34,100 bases of DNA, taken from assembly GCA_946480695.1 (NCBI GenBank), contig CAMLKG010000041.1, forward strand, positions 1 to 34,100, in the 5' to 3' direction. The position numbers and the translations under genes are program-made. The DNA comes from an uncultured Cellvibrio sp. GTDB lineage: Bacteria > Pseudomonadota > Gammaproteobacteria > Pseudomonadales > Cellvibrionaceae. The notes under the pieces were generated by a model. That model was not told the DNA's origin, did not search any database, and saw nothing but the letters and a program-made list of their open reading frames with translations. Shown piece after piece: positions 16,746 through 27,135 of this stretch (the stretch's first letter is position 1; each line of letters opens with the position of its first letter).

Positions 16746-17861
16746 TTACGCCGCTGTCGCCTCTTGATAAGCCCAGGTTAACCAGGGCAATACCGCATCG
16801 AGGTCTTCCGCGTCCACCGTAGCCCCGCACCAGATACGCAGGCCGGGAGGAGCATCGCGATAGGCGCCTATGTCGTAGGCCACGCCTTCCTTATCCAGTA
16901 ACTTGACCATGGTTTTAACCTGGTCAGGGGTGGCTTTCACGGTGAAGCAAACACTGGTGTTGGACAGGGTTTCCGGTGTTTGTGCCAGGAAATCAATCCA
17001 GTCGTTGGCGGCGACAAATTTTTTCAATACTGCCAGGTTGGCATTGGAGCGTGCGATGGTTTCCTTAACACCACCGATGGAACGGACCCAATCCAATGCG
17101 TCCAGGTAATCCGCGACAGCCAGCATGGATGGGGTGTTGATGGTATCGCCTTTAAAGATACCTTCCTGCAACTTGCCGCCGCTGGTCATGCGGAATAATT
17201 TTGGCATCGGCCAGCTTGGCTTGTAGGTTTCCAGGCGCTCGACCGCGCGCGGGCTAAGGATCAACATGCCGTGCGCGCCCTCGCCACCCAACACCTTTTG
17301 CCAGCTATAAGTGATTACGTCGAGCTTTTCCCAAGGCAACTCCATGGCGAATACGGCGGAGGTGGCATCGCAAATAGTTAAACCTTTACGATCGGCCGGA
17401 ATCCATTCACCATTGGGAACTTTTACGCCCGAGGTGGTGCCATTCCAGGTGAAAATCACGTCGTTATCAAAATTAACCCTGGACAAATCCGGCAGCAGGC
17501 CGTAGTCCGCCTCGTGAGCGTTTACAGTCAACTTCAGTTCCTTGGTGGCATCGCTCAACCAACCCTTGCCAAAAGACTCCCATTGCAGGATATCCACATC
17601 GCGCGCGCCCAATAATGACCACATAGCCATTTCCACGGCCCCGGTATCCGAACCGGGGACCACACCAACACGATAACCGGCCGGCAAGCCCAGCAACTCA
17701 GCGGTATCTTCACATGCACGTTGCAAAGCCGCTTTTCCGATAGTGGAACGATGTGAACGGCCAAGGGTGGAAATATCGAGTTGATCAAGGCTATAACCTG
17801 GGCGCTTGCTGCAAGGACCAGATGAAAAATTGGGGTTACGGGGTTTTACGGCTGGCTTCAT
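16746..17861 (-). CDS. serC: Phosphoserine aminotransferase
   Basis: 371 residues. It starts [17 protein letters not shown], typical of the SerC branch found in alphaproteobacteria and some gammaproteobacteria rather than the E. coli-like branch. PLP lysine is Lys189 ([12 protein letters not shown]). Other blocks are [36 protein letters not shown] and [11 protein letters not shown]. It converts 3-phosphohydroxypyruvate and glutamate to phosphoserine. serA follows, so two of the three steps are together; serB is not in the window. A long leader (about 225 bases) separates it from the terminator of the RNA at 18088-18210. Confidence 0.92.
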   Translation of the reverse strand: MKPAVKPRNPNFSSGPCSKRPGYSLDQLDISTLGRSHRSTIGKAALQRACEDTAELLGLPAGYRVGVVPGSDTGAVEMAMWSLLGARDVDILQWESFGKGWLSDATKELKLTVNAHEADYGLLPDLSRVNFDNDVIFTWNGTTSGVKVPNGEWIPADRKGLTICDATSAVFAMELPWEKLDVITYSWQKVLGGEGAHGMLILSPRAVERLETYKPSWPMPKLFRMTSGGKLQEGIFKGDTINTPSMLAVADYLDALDWVRSIGGVKETIARSNANLAVLKKFVAANDWIDFLAQTPETLSNTSVCFTVKATPDQVKTMVKLLDKEGVAYDIGAYRDAPPGLRIWCGATVDAEDLDAVLPWLTWAYQEATAA

Positions 17862-17973
17862 GGTAATCCTCTAACTGACAGGAAAGCTCGCCTCACAGCC
17901 ATAATCGGCCTGGCTCGCCACTAGGGCCCACCTCAAGGTAACCTGGGGCAAACCCGGAAAAATCGGGGCGTCG

Positions 17974-17982
17974 ATTATGCCA
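17974..17982 (-). promoter_or_regulatory. Possible extended -10 promoter of serC
   Basis: Minus strand TGG-CATAAT, an extended -10 box with five of six -10 matches, 112 bases before the serC ATG. No good -35 box lies at 17 bases, so this is tentative. If real, serC need not depend on the upstream RNA promoter. Confidence 0.35.
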
Positions 17983-18087
17983 GCTAAGCACTGAATAACC
18001 TAGTCGCTACGGTAAGAATTCAAGGAAACACATGGGTGCCGGGGACAGATGATTGGTTACGCTACCAACTACCAAAACCCAACGGGC

Positions 18088-18116
18088 AAAAAAAAGCCCT
18101 CTGAAACTCAGAGGGC
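18088..18116 (-). terminator. Terminator of the structured RNA upstream of serC
   Basis: Perfect 9-bp stem (18096-18104 with 18108-18116), 3-base loop, then eight U residues on the minus strand (A-run 18088-18095). Among the strongest terminators in the window. Confidence 0.92.
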
Positions 18117-18210
18117 AAGAGGGAGACGTCGATGCATCAACCAGACATCGACGGTGAGAGACCATTAACCAATCAAAACAAGCTGTTTCAGCTTGGAATC
18201 TCAATCAACT
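18088..18210 (-). ncRNA. Candidate structured small RNA or serC leader, about 123 nt
   Basis: Three hairpins in order on the minus strand: 5' hairpin with 6-bp arms and AAA loop (18180-18194), middle hairpin with perfect 8-bp arms (18146-18153 with 18127-18134) and an 11-base loop, and an intrinsic terminator (18088-18116). A sigma70 promoter with a perfect -35 predicts a start at 18210 or 18209. Between hairpins 1 and 2 lies a roughly 26-base U-rich unpaired stretch, a possible Hfq or target-pairing site. No credible ORF is inside. Two readings fit: a trans-acting small RNA, or a cis leader whose terminator controls serC-serA. I do not recognise the Rfam family. Confidence 0.65.
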
Positions 18211-18216
18211 GAAGCT

Positions 18217-18245
18217 ACTTTAAAACCTTATGACAGCGCTGTCAA
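18217..18245 (-). promoter_or_regulatory. Promoter of the structured RNA
   Basis: Minus strand TTGACA (18245-18240, perfect -35), exactly 17 bases, TAAAGT (18222-18217, four of six). Start predicted at 18210/18209. Confidence 0.7.
18231..18244. promoter_or_regulatory. Perfect 14-bp palindrome over the -35 box, LacI-family-like operator
   Basis: TGACAGCGCTGTCA is self-complementary over 14 bases, with the central CG and TG...CA ends typical of LacI/GalR-family operators. It covers the -35 hexamer and nine spacer bases, a position where a bound protein would block RNA polymerase. No LacI-type gene is in the window, so the regulator would be encoded elsewhere. Confidence 0.65.
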
Positions 18246-18356
18246 ACATAATTTAATGAATAATTTGATAATTCGTGCGCCACATTCCCGATGTTAGCCC
18301 TAACATTTTTAACCTAACTTCAATGTTAAGTAAGGAAGCAGGGCGAAGGTTGGTCC

Positions 18357-18956
18357 CTAGCGAGAAGGAATAAATACGGCTGAATCACTTCTGGGGAATA
18401 CTGTCCTGAAATACCGCTCAAAATCTTCATTAAACTTGCGACGGTTCTTTGGGGACAACACATGCCCACCCGTGAAGGTGTTCTTACACATCGCGTTGGT
18501 GCGGGGACAAAAACTGGCCGGGTCTATCGGTGTCGCAAAATAATAATCTGCAAAATTCCGCTCGAACTTCCTGGCATTAACGGGAACTATGCGCAGCTCA
18601 TCATCGCTGTAATAGGCCCCCACCAAAAAATAGCCTTGTTTGCCCTCGCGCACCAAGGGCTCACCATTTATTGTTAAACTCGCCACATCTACACTCAGCG
18701 CCAACTTATATTTAAAGGCGGCGACCATCAGTTTCCCTTCGATCATGCGGTCCGGTTCGCGCATTACAAATTGAAACCAGTCCGGCTCCGGCATTTTCTT
18801 CAATTCCAGTTGCGTGCCCTTTCCTTCTTCAATCCATGTGCCTGCCAATTGATATTTCGTTGTGCTCTTCCCATCACCCTTCAAGGGTGCATTGAGTAAA
18901 TCCTTACATCCCCCCAGTAACAACACTGCAACAAGCAAAAACCATTTCAGCCGCAT
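18357..18956 (-). CDS. Predicted lipoprotein of unknown function
   Basis: 199 residues. A lipoprotein signal peptide is clear: MRLK, hydrophobic core, lipobox LGGC with Cys17 as the modified residue. The residue at +2 is Lys, then Asp, so sorting is probably to the outer membrane. The mature part is a mixed alpha/beta protein with repeated amphipathic strands (YQLAGTWIEEGKG, GKLMVAAFKYKLALSV, YFLVGAYYSDDELRIVPV), resembling a small beta-rich or lipocalin-like fold, and two Cys residues (CPRTNAMC) that could form a disulfide. GAGG lies eight bases before the ATG. I do not recognise a family. The gene stands alone, divergent from the molybdopterin oxidoreductase. Confidence 0.8.
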   Translation of the reverse strand: MRLKWFLLVAVLLLGGCKDLLNAPLKGDGKSTTKYQLAGTWIEEGKGTQLELKKMPEPDWFQFVMREPDRMIEGKLMVAAFKYKLALSVDVASLTINGEPLVREGKQGYFLVGAYYSDDELRIVPVNARKFERNFADYYFATPIDPASFCPRTNAMCKNTFTGGHVLSPKNRRKFNEDFERYFRTVFPRSDSAVFIPSR

Positions 18957-19083
18957 GCGGGTAACCTCGAGTTTTAATAGTAAGCTGGTAAACGGTGGAG
19001 CTTATTCATTCCATGTTATTGATAATGTAAACATTTGTAGCTTCATTGCCGGCTAAAGATGCGCCCTTGATATGGTTTCGATG

Positions 19084-19122
19084 TCCTAACCTGTTGCAAT
19101 CGCACCTATTCCTTCCTAACCT
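19084..19122 (+). promoter_or_regulatory. Direct repeat TCCTAACCT, 30-base spacing, upstream of the oxidoreductase
   Basis: Identical 9-mers at 19084-19092 and 19114-19122, roughly three helical turns apart, 32 bases before the ATG at 19154. A candidate activator site; it may also be coincidence. Confidence 0.3.
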
Positions 19123-19153
19123 CCTGTAAAACCTTTTCGACAGCGACAAAGCT

Positions 19154-21361
19154 ATGGCAAACAAAGACACTTCTTCCCCTGAACCTATCGCCATAGTCGG
19201 AGGCGGCCCCAAGAAAGTGCTCTACACGCTCAAGACAGTTGCCCGGATCGGACTGCTGAACTCAGCGAAAGCGTTACATAGTAAAAACGCCTGCAAGGCC
19301 TGTGGTTTGGGTATGGGTGGCCAACGTGGGGGTATGACCAATGAGAAAGATGAATTTCCATCCGTCTGTAATAAAAGCATCCAGGCACAATCCACCGATA
19401 TACAGTTGCCCATTCCCGAGGATTTATTTGCCCATCCGCTGGAAGATTTCCGGCAACTCAGCGCATATGAGCTGGAACATCTGGGCCGATTAAATAACCC
19501 CTTATTCAAAACCGCGGATACCAATAAATTTACGCCGGTAAGCTGGGCATTCGCGCTGGATAAAATGGCGCGGGCATTTGCGGCAGCCAAACCTGAACGC
19601 AGTTTCTTTTATTCCTCTGGCCGGTCATCCAATGAGGCCGGATTTATTTTGCAGTTGCTCGCCCGCTTGTATGGGACCAACAATGTTAATAACTGCTCCT
19701 ACTATTGCCACCAGGCCACCGGTGTTGGGCTTAATAATGTATTGGGAACAGGAACGGCGACCGTATCACTGGAAGACGTCGGCAATTGCGATTGTATTTT
19801 TGTGATAGGCGCCAACCCCGCATCCAACCACCCCCGATTTGTCCACCAATTAAAAGATTGCCGCGAACGTGGCGGGCAGGTCATCGTAATTAACCCTGCA
19901 AAAGAGCCCGGCCTGGTGCGTTTTGCTGTCCCCAAGAGCGCAAAGTCCATGCTCACCGGCGGGACCTGGATTGCATCGGAATATGTGCAACCCAAAATCG
20001 GCAGCGACCTTTCACTACTGAAAGGAATCGCCAAGGCATTAATAGAAAAACAACAAATCGCATCTGAATTTATCGCGCAACACACTGAAAATTTTTTTGC
20101 GTTTAAACAGGAATTGGAAAATACCCCATGGCAAGTCCTGGTAAATAATTGCGGCCTATCCCGGGAAAAAATGAATCAACTTGCCGATGTTTATGCCAAA
20201 TCGGAGCGTGCTATTTTTGCGTGGGGAATGGGAATTACGCACCATTTGCACGGTGTGGATAATGTCGAAGCGATTGCCAACCTGGCGTTGTTGCGCGGAA
20301 TGCTTGGGAAACCTGCCGCAGGACTGTTGCCGTTACGGGGCCACAGCAATGTCCAGGGTATCGGTACTGTAGGGGTAAAACCCATACTTGCGGGAGATGT
20401 CCTGGAAAAAATGGAGCAGCATTTAGATTTATCATTGCCGCGGGCGCCGGGGCTGGATACCCTCGCCTGCCTGCAAGCGGCACAGGATGGAAAAATGGAT
20501 GCGGCATTGATAATGGGCGGTAATTTATTTTCAGCAACACCAAACACCGAATGGGCACGCACCGCACTGGATAAAATTTCCTTTAAAGTGTATTTAACGA
20601 CTACCCTGAATGCCGGGCATATGAATGGTGTGGAAAACAGTGAAGCGTTAATCCTTCCCGTTACCGCACGCGATGAAGAATGGCAATCCACCACCCAGGA
20701 ATCCATGTTTAATTATGTTCGCCTTAGCGACGGTGGTATAACACGTTTGCACAACGTGCGGCCTGAAGTTGAAATCCTATGCGAACTTGGGATGCGCTTG
20801 CTACCCAAAGCGGCCTATCACTTCCAGCAATTCAAAAAGCATAATTCAATTCGCGCCGCTATCGCGGCAACAATCCCCGGCTTGGAAAAATTAAAAGATA
20901 TTGCGGAAACCAAACAGGAATTCACCATTGGAAATCGCTTACTGAGTGCCCCCGTTTTTCCTACGCGCAATCAAAAAGCGGCATTTAAAATCCATACACT
21001 TGGCGATAACTCCATCAATACCGATTTCCCTTTCATGCTTGCCAGCATTCGCAGCGAAGGCCAATTTAATTCAATTATTTATGAAGAGAGCGATTCCTAC
21101 CGAGGGACGGATTCGCGTTGGACGGTATTAATGAATGCGGAAGATATGAGCGATATGGAAATTAATGCGGGTGATCCCGTTGATGTGGTATCCGCGCACG
21201 GAATGATGGAGGCGGTAAAGGCGGCCAGCTTCGATCTGCCCAAAGGAAACATAATGGCCTATTATCCCGAGGCTAACGTACTGATAGCGACTGCGCACGA
21301 CCCGCGCAGCAAAACGCCAGCCTTTAAATCGGTTCCCGTAAAGATCCTCAAGGCTAAATAA
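19154..21361 (+). CDS. FdhF/YdeP-family molybdopterin oxidoreductase
   Basis: 735 residues. The N-terminus has Cys47, Cys50 and Cys72 (ACKACGLGMGG...VCNKS), probable [4Fe-4S] ligands though spaced unlike classical formate dehydrogenase. The Mo-site block is NCSYYCHQATGVGL, where Cys185-His186 correspond to the Sec/Cys-His pair of FdhF. Further MGD-binding blocks are FVIGANPASNHPR, VINPAKEPGLVRF, GMGITHHLHG, LLRGMLGKPAAGLLPLRGHSNVQG and MGGNLFSATP. A C-terminal molydop-binding domain follows from about 590. No signal peptide, so cytoplasmic. YdeP in E. coli (759 residues) is linked to acid resistance, but its reaction is unknown. No fdhD, no electron-transfer partner nearby. No strong ribosome site before the ATG. 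Confidence 0.87.
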   Translation: MANKDTSSPEPIAIVGGGPKKVLYTLKTVARIGLLNSAKALHSKNACKACGLGMGGQRGGMTNEKDEFPSVCNKSIQAQSTDIQLPIPEDLFAHPLEDFRQLSAYELEHLGRLNNPLFKTADTNKFTPVSWAFALDKMARAFAAAKPERSFFYSSGRSSNEAGFILQLLARLYGTNNVNNCSYYCHQATGVGLNNVLGTGTATVSLEDVGNCDCIFVIGANPASNHPRFVHQLKDCRERGGQVIVINPAKEPGLVRFAVPKSAKSMLTGGTWIASEYVQPKIGSDLSLLKGIAKALIEKQQIASEFIAQHTENFFAFKQELENTPWQVLVNNCGLSREKMNQLADVYAKSERAIFAWGMGITHHLHGVDNVEAIANLALLRGMLGKPAAGLLPLRGHSNVQGIGTVGVKPILAGDVLEKMEQHLDLSLPRAPGLDTLACLQAAQDGKMDAALIMGGNLFSATPNTEWARTALDKISFKVYLTTTLNAGHMNGVENSEALILPVTARDEEWQSTTQESMFNYVRLSDGGITRLHNVRPEVEILCELGMRLLPKAAYHFQQFKKHNSIRAAIAATIPGLEKLKDIAETKQEFTIGNRLLSAPVFPTRNQKAAFKIHTLGDNSINTDFPFMLASIRSEGQFNSIIYEESDSYRGTDSRWTVLMNAEDMSDMEINAGDPVDVVSAHGMMEAVKAASFDLPKGNIMAYYPEANVLIATAHDPRSKTPAFKSVPVKILKAK

Positions 21362-21620
21362 TAATGTCAATTTTTACCTGGACAGATTTGCGGCGATCTT
21401 TCCCTCCACGGGTTTCTACCAAATGATCGCCTGATTTACTACGCCTATCCTGTTTGCGGCGCTCGACACCGCCAGGAGGACCGACGTTGACCGCCGGTGC
21501 CGCATCAACGTCCGCACCATGTTGATCCTGGGCATAAGCTCGCACAGCCGTAACATTGGACGGACGGGAGGGTGTATTAACGGGCTGGGGCCGGGGGGTA
21601 ATGGGGCCGAGATAAACCAT
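21354..21620 (-). CDS. Small Arg/Pro-rich protein of unknown function
   Basis: 88 residues. AGGTG lies seven bases before the ATG. The N-terminal half is Pro/Val-rich and probably disordered (MVYLGPITPRPQPVNTPSRP). The C-terminal half holds a duplicated basic motif, ERRKQDRR and DRRK, separated by SKSGDHLVETRGGK. Short proteins with RRxxDRR repeats occur in gammaproteobacteria without known function (from memory). Its last 8 bases overlap the end of the oxidoreductase gene tail-to-tail. The overlap and lack of a terminator mean antisense interference is possible. The spacing of basic residues suggests nucleic acid, phospholipid or partner binding, but that is a guess. Confidence 0.6.
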   Translation of the reverse strand: MVYLGPITPRPQPVNTPSRPSNVTAVRAYAQDQHGADVDAAPAVNVGPPGGVERRKQDRRSKSGDHLVETRGGKDRRKSVQVKIDIII

Positions 21621-21706
21621 GATTGCACCTGTTTTTCATACCGCTCAGCCAATTCATCGGCTTTATCCCAATTTTCTTGAAGGCTAATCGCGCGACATTA
21701 AAAATT

Positions 21707-21722
21707 TGTAACATGGATCACA
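21707..21722. promoter_or_regulatory. CRP/Vfr-like site
   Basis: TGTAA-N6-TCACA, one mismatch from the TGTGA-N6-TCACA consensus, about 87 bases before the small Arg-rich gene (minus strand). Spacing would suit class I or II activation, but no -10/-35 pair was confirmed. Confidence 0.3.
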
Positions 21723-21851
21723 TTCCCATCGAAGTTTTGGTAGCAGTGACTATCGATTAGCGACTGAATGTTGATTCCCGCTATAGGCATCCCCCATTAA
21801 ACCGAACGCCAATGCAAGCCAGCCCCGGATCGCGCATGGATGGGTTTTACA

Positions 21852-23237
21852 TCACTGTGCTTTAAACCATTTCAAACTTTCATGGAGTTTTACTACCTCG
21901 CCCACAATAAATAGCGTAGGCGCATGGACATCATTTGCCGCCACAATGTCAGCGATAGAATTTAAATGCCCGGTCAATACCCGCTGCTCCCGGGTAGTGC
22001 CCTTTTCAATCAGGGCCACCGGGGTCGTTGCCGCGCGGCCATGTGCTATCAGCGATTCACAGATTTCCTTCAAACCTACCAAACCCATGTAAAAAACCAG
22101 GGTTTGGGTTGGGTTTGCAAGTTCGGGCCAGGAGAGATTCGTATCATCCGATTTCAAATGGCCCGTGACAAAACGAACGGATTGCGCATAATCGCGATGG
22201 GTCAATGGAATACCGGCATAGGCGGCGCAACCCGATGCGGCAGTAATGCCCGGTACCACCTGGAAAGGAATATTGTGCTGCGCCAGCAATTCAATTTCCT
22301 CGCCGCCGCGCCCGAAAATAAATGGATCCCCCCCTTTCAAACGCAAGACACGCTTGCCTTGTTTGGCCAGGTCCACCAACAGTTGATTGATATTTTCCTG
22401 CTCCATCGCATGTTCAGCGCGGCGTTTACCGACATAAATCCGTTCGGCATCGCGACGCACCAAATCCATCACCCCATCGGAAACCAGGCGATCATAAAGC
22501 ACAACATCCGCTTGCTGCATCAAACGCAAGGCGCGCAGGGTTAATAGCTCCGGATCACCGGGGCCACCGCCAACGAGGTAAACCTCGCCGCGCGTTAATT
22601 GCGATTGATCGCTTAACAATTCATCGTTGATAAATTTATTCGCAGCATCTTCCTGGCCGTTCATCATTAATTCCGCAGCGGGACCTTGCAGGATTTTTTC
22701 CCAGAATTTGCGGCGACTATCACCATCGCTGAAACGCGCCTTAATGCGATCGCGCCATTGGCTGGCAATACGCGCAAGCGTTCCATAGCTTGCGGGAATA
22801 AGCGCTTCCAATTTTGCGCGTACCAATCGCGCAAGCACCGGCGTTTCACCACCACTGGAAATAGCGATCATTAACGGGGATCGATCAATTACCGCCGGGG
22901 TGATGTATGTACAGAGCGCCGGAGTGTCCACTACATTCACCGGAATATTTTTTTGTTTTGCCTCTGCGGAAATTGCTTTATTCAGGTTTTCAATATCGGT
23001 TGCCGCTACTACCAATACACAGTCATCCATGTCCCCCCGGGCATATTCGCGTTCCAATAATTCGCCTTGCCGGTGCGCGACTAATTCACGTAACTCAGTC
23101 GAAATTTCCGGCGCGACCACACGCAAAATAGCGCCGGCTCTGGATAGCATCCGGCCTTTACGCGTAGCCACATCACCGCCACCGACAAGCAAGCAGCGAC
23201 GTTTTTTTAAATCGAGGAAGACAGGAAAATAATCCAT
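21852..23237 (-). CDS. cysG: Siroheme synthase, trifunctional CysG
   Basis: 461 residues from ATG 23237; an in-frame TTG six bases upstream is an alternative. The N-terminal half is precorrin-2 dehydrogenase/ferrochelatase: NAD motif [15 protein letters not shown] and [18 protein letters not shown]. The C-terminal half, from about residue 213, is uroporphyrinogen-III methyltransferase: [44 protein letters not shown] and [20 protein letters not shown]. Together these make siroheme from uroporphyrinogen III, needed by the CysI reductase at 9193. It sits downstream of serS, from which it is separated by a terminator, so it probably has its own promoter. Confidence 0.94.
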   Translation of the reverse strand: MDYFPVFLDLKKRRCLLVGGGDVATRKGRMLSRAGAILRVVAPEISTELRELVAHRQGELLEREYARGDMDDCVLVVAATDIENLNKAISAEAKQKNIPVNVVDTPALCTYITPAVIDRSPLMIAISSGGETPVLARLVRAKLEALIPASYGTLARIASQWRDRIKARFSDGDSRRKFWEKILQGPAAELMMNGQEDAANKFINDELLSDQSQLTRGEVYLVGGGPGDPELLTLRALRLMQQADVVLYDRLVSDGVMDLVRRDAERIYVGKRRAEHAMEQENINQLLVDLAKQGKRVLRLKGGDPFIFGRGGEEIELLAQHNIPFQVVPGITAASGCAAYAGIPLTHRDYAQSVRFVTGHLKSDDTNLSWPELANPTQTLVFYMGLVGLKEICESLIAHGRAATTPVALIEKGTTREQRVLTGHLNSIADIVAANDVHAPTLFIVGEVVKLHESLKWFKAQ

Positions 23238-23298
23238 AGCCAATGCACCACAACTAAACCAAGCAAAATAAACTATTCACTTTGCTTTTTATTGCTAT

Positions 23299-23335
23299 AA
23301 AAAAGGTGGGAATCGCCTGCGCAACTCCCACCTTT
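23299..23335 (-). terminator. Terminator of the ftsK...serS operon
   Basis: Minus strand: 10-bp stem (23326-23335 with 23302-23311), 14-base loop with further pairing potential, then U residues (A-run 23299-23304). It lies 38 bases after the serS stop. Confidence 0.8.
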
Positions 23336-23372
23336 CAGGATAATCCAACAATCGAATAGGGCAATGCCTGAT

Positions 23373-25066
<1,694 letters not shown>

Positions 25067-25079
25067 GATTATTCCTGTT

Positions 25080-26420
25080 TTATTTTTTGTAACGTTGATG
25101 TTTGCTTTGCTTATCCAGCTCGCGCAGATGCGTTAGTTTTTCCTGGATCTTTAATTCAAGCCCACGCTCTACCGGTTGGTAATAGCGCGCGCCTGATATG
25201 TCTTCCGGCAAATAGTTTTCACCTGCTGCATAGCCGCCCGGCTCGTCGTGGGCGTAACGGTATTCCACACCGTAATCCATATTTTTCATTAATCTGGTGG
25301 GAGCGTTGCGTAAATGCAGCGGGACATCATAGGCTGGCTGGTTGCGCACATCCGCCATGACCTGGTTGAACGCATTATACACAGCATTACTTTTGGGTGC
25401 GCAGGCGAGGTACACCACCGCCTGGGCTATGGCCAACTGCCCTTCCGGACTCCCGAGGCGCTCCTGTACATCCCACGCGGAAAGGCACAGGGGCAAGGCA
25501 CGCGGATCGGCGTTACCAATATCTTCACTGGCCATGCGCACCACACGACGGGCGATATACAACGGATCGCAACCACCATCCAGCATGCGCGCCAACCAAT
25601 ATAAAGCCCCGTCAGGTGATGAACCGCGCACTGATTTATGGAGGGCGGAAATTTGTTCATAAAATATATCGCCGCCTTTATCAAAACGGCGCACATCGCT
25701 GGCAAGCACTTCGGCCAGGACATGTTCATTAATTACTTTCTTTTCGCCCTGTTCATCCGCAAGGTCCGCGGCGATTTCCAGCAAATTAAGCGATTTGCGC
25801 GCATCGCCGTCGGCGGCGTGCGCGAGCGTCATGAGCGCATCCTCGTCGATTGCGATAGCCTGGTTGCCCAAACCACGCTCTTTGTCACCCAGCGCCTGGA
25901 GCAGCACCTGTTTTAATTGCTCGGGTTGCAGACCACGCAATACATAAACGCGACAGCGCGATAACAATGCGTTGTTTAATTCAAACGATGGATTTTCCGT
26001 TGTAGCGCCGATAAAAATAAAGGTGCCATCTTCGACGTAGGGTAAAAACGCATCCTGTTGGGATTTGTTAAAACGATGCACCTCATCCACAAATAAAATG
26101 GTTTTGCGACGCGAGGATATTCGCTCCTGTTGCGCGACGGCCACCGCCGCGCGGATTTCCTTTACACCCGACAACACCGCCGAAAGCGTTTCAAAGCGCG
26201 CATCCGCCTGCTCCGCAAATAATTTGGCGAGGGATGTTTTGCCTACACCTGGCGGCCCCCACAAAATCATGGAGTGCAAGTGGCCGCGTGAAATGGCTTC
26301 CCGTAGGGGCTTGCCCGGCGCAAGCAAATGTTCCTGGCCGATGTAATCGTCCAGGTTACGCGGGCGCATACGCGCGGCGAGCGGCTGGTAGGCGGGTGTG
26401 GGTGAACCGAATAAATCCAT
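25080..26420 (-). CDS. rarA: Replication-associated recombination protein RarA (MgsA)
   Basis: 446 residues, full length. AAA+ ATPase related to clamp loaders: Walker [13 protein letters not shown] with Lys61, Walker [13 protein letters not shown] with Asp112, sensor 1 [10 protein letters not shown], arginine finger region LLSRCRVY, sensor 2 [11 protein letters not shown]. The C-terminal part has the MgsA tetramerisation blocks ([34 protein letters not shown]). It acts at stalled replication forks. It sits 13 bases after lolA. Confidence 0.96.
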   Translation of the reverse strand: MDLFGSPTPAYQPLAARMRPRNLDDYIGQEHLLAPGKPLREAISRGHLHSMILWGPPGVGKTSLAKLFAEQADARFETLSAVLSGVKEIRAAVAVAQQERISSRRKTILFVDEVHRFNKSQQDAFLPYVEDGTFIFIGATTENPSFELNNALLSRCRVYVLRGLQPEQLKQVLLQALGDKERGLGNQAIAIDEDALMTLAHAADGDARKSLNLLEIAADLADEQGEKKVINEHVLAEVLASDVRRFDKGGDIFYEQISALHKSVRGSSPDGALYWLARMLDGGCDPLYIARRVVRMASEDIGNADPRALPLCLSAWDVQERLGSPEGQLAIAQAVVYLACAPKSNAVYNAFNQVMADVRNQPAYDVPLHLRNAPTRLMKNMDYGVEYRYAHDEPGGYAAGENYLPEDISGARYYQPVERGLELKIQEKLTHLRELDKQSKHQRYKK

Positions 26421-26433
26421 GAAATTCCCGGTG

Positions 26434-27063
26434 TTAATCTTTTAGGATTTCAACGCCTTCCGGCGGCTGGAAATGGAATTTTTCTTCCGCGAGCGGTTTG
26501 TTGCGCTGCACCCTGGAAAGCTCACAACGTGTCAATTGGCCAAGGCTGTCTTTAATAGAAAATTCCACCAATTGTCCCTCTTTGAATACCAGCGTCAAAT
26601 GCTGGAACATGCCTTCTGTTACCTTAGGGGTAAGCGTGTAGGCTTCCGCGGGTGCTTGGTTGCTGTCGCGCGTCACTGAAAATTGTTTGCGCAATTGTTC
26701 CGCATCTGCGCTCAGCAATAACGCGGGTGTTTCACGCAGGTCATCGGTAAATTCACGCACGGTAACGGTTTCCAGGTCCGGGTCGTATAACCAAATCGTT
26801 TTGTTATTGGACACGAGCAGTTGCGGCATCGGCTCGCGGGTTTCCCAATAAAACTTACCGGGACGCATCAGCATAAATTTGCCGCTGCTGGTTTCCTGTT
26901 CCACGCCATCCTTGTCATAGGTTGTTTGTACAAAATCACCTTGCAGGTTATTCATGGCATCAAGCAATGTACGCAAGTTCACTGCGGCCTGGTCATCGGC
27001 TGCGCTGGCCATTGGCGAAAGTAGTAACATCAAACTGATAAAAATGCGGGATAAAACTTTCAT
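26434..27063 (-). CDS. lolA: Outer-membrane lipoprotein carrier LolA
   Basis: 209 residues from ATG 27063; the frame extends 11 codons upstream, but only the inner start gives a normal Sec signal peptide ([21 protein letters not shown], cleaved about residue 21). The mature part is a typical LolA half-barrel: [51 protein letters not shown] and the C-terminal [12 protein letters not shown]. It shuttles lipoproteins from LolCDE across the periplasm to LolB. It lies between ftsK and rarA as in Pseudomonas and E. coli. Confidence 0.96.
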   Translation of the reverse strand: MKVLSRIFISLMLLLSPMASAADDQAAVNLRTLLDAMNNLQGDFVQTTYDKDGVEQETSSGKFMLMRPGKFYWETREPMPQLLVSNNKTIWLYDPDLETVTVREFTDDLRETPALLLSADAEQLRKQFSVTRDSNQAPAEAYTLTPKVTEGMFQHLTLVFKEGQLVEFSIKDSLGQLTRCELSRVQRNKPLAEEKFHFQPPEGVEILKD

Positions 27064-27135
27064 AGGATTTCCAGGTATAAATTGAATGACTCGCACCCGA
27101 ATCCTATCGAGCGCTGATGAACGCCGGATAAACGC

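Larger units (their letters stand above)
17862..18356 (-). other. Intergenic region upstream of serC
   Basis: 495 bases with no protein gene. It holds a possible serC promoter (17974-17982), the structured RNA (18088-18210) with promoter and palindrome, and an inverted repeat ATGTTAG-CC-CTAACAT at 18291-18306 followed by T residues on the plus strand, of unknown meaning. Confidence 0.6.

Noticed and set aside
21416..21710. Possible frameshifted protein (NWDKADELAERYEKQVQSW frame) upstream of the Arg-rich gene
   Set aside because: A coding-like stretch without a start codon, bounded by a stop; could be a degraded N-terminus, but evidence is too thin for a pseudogene call.
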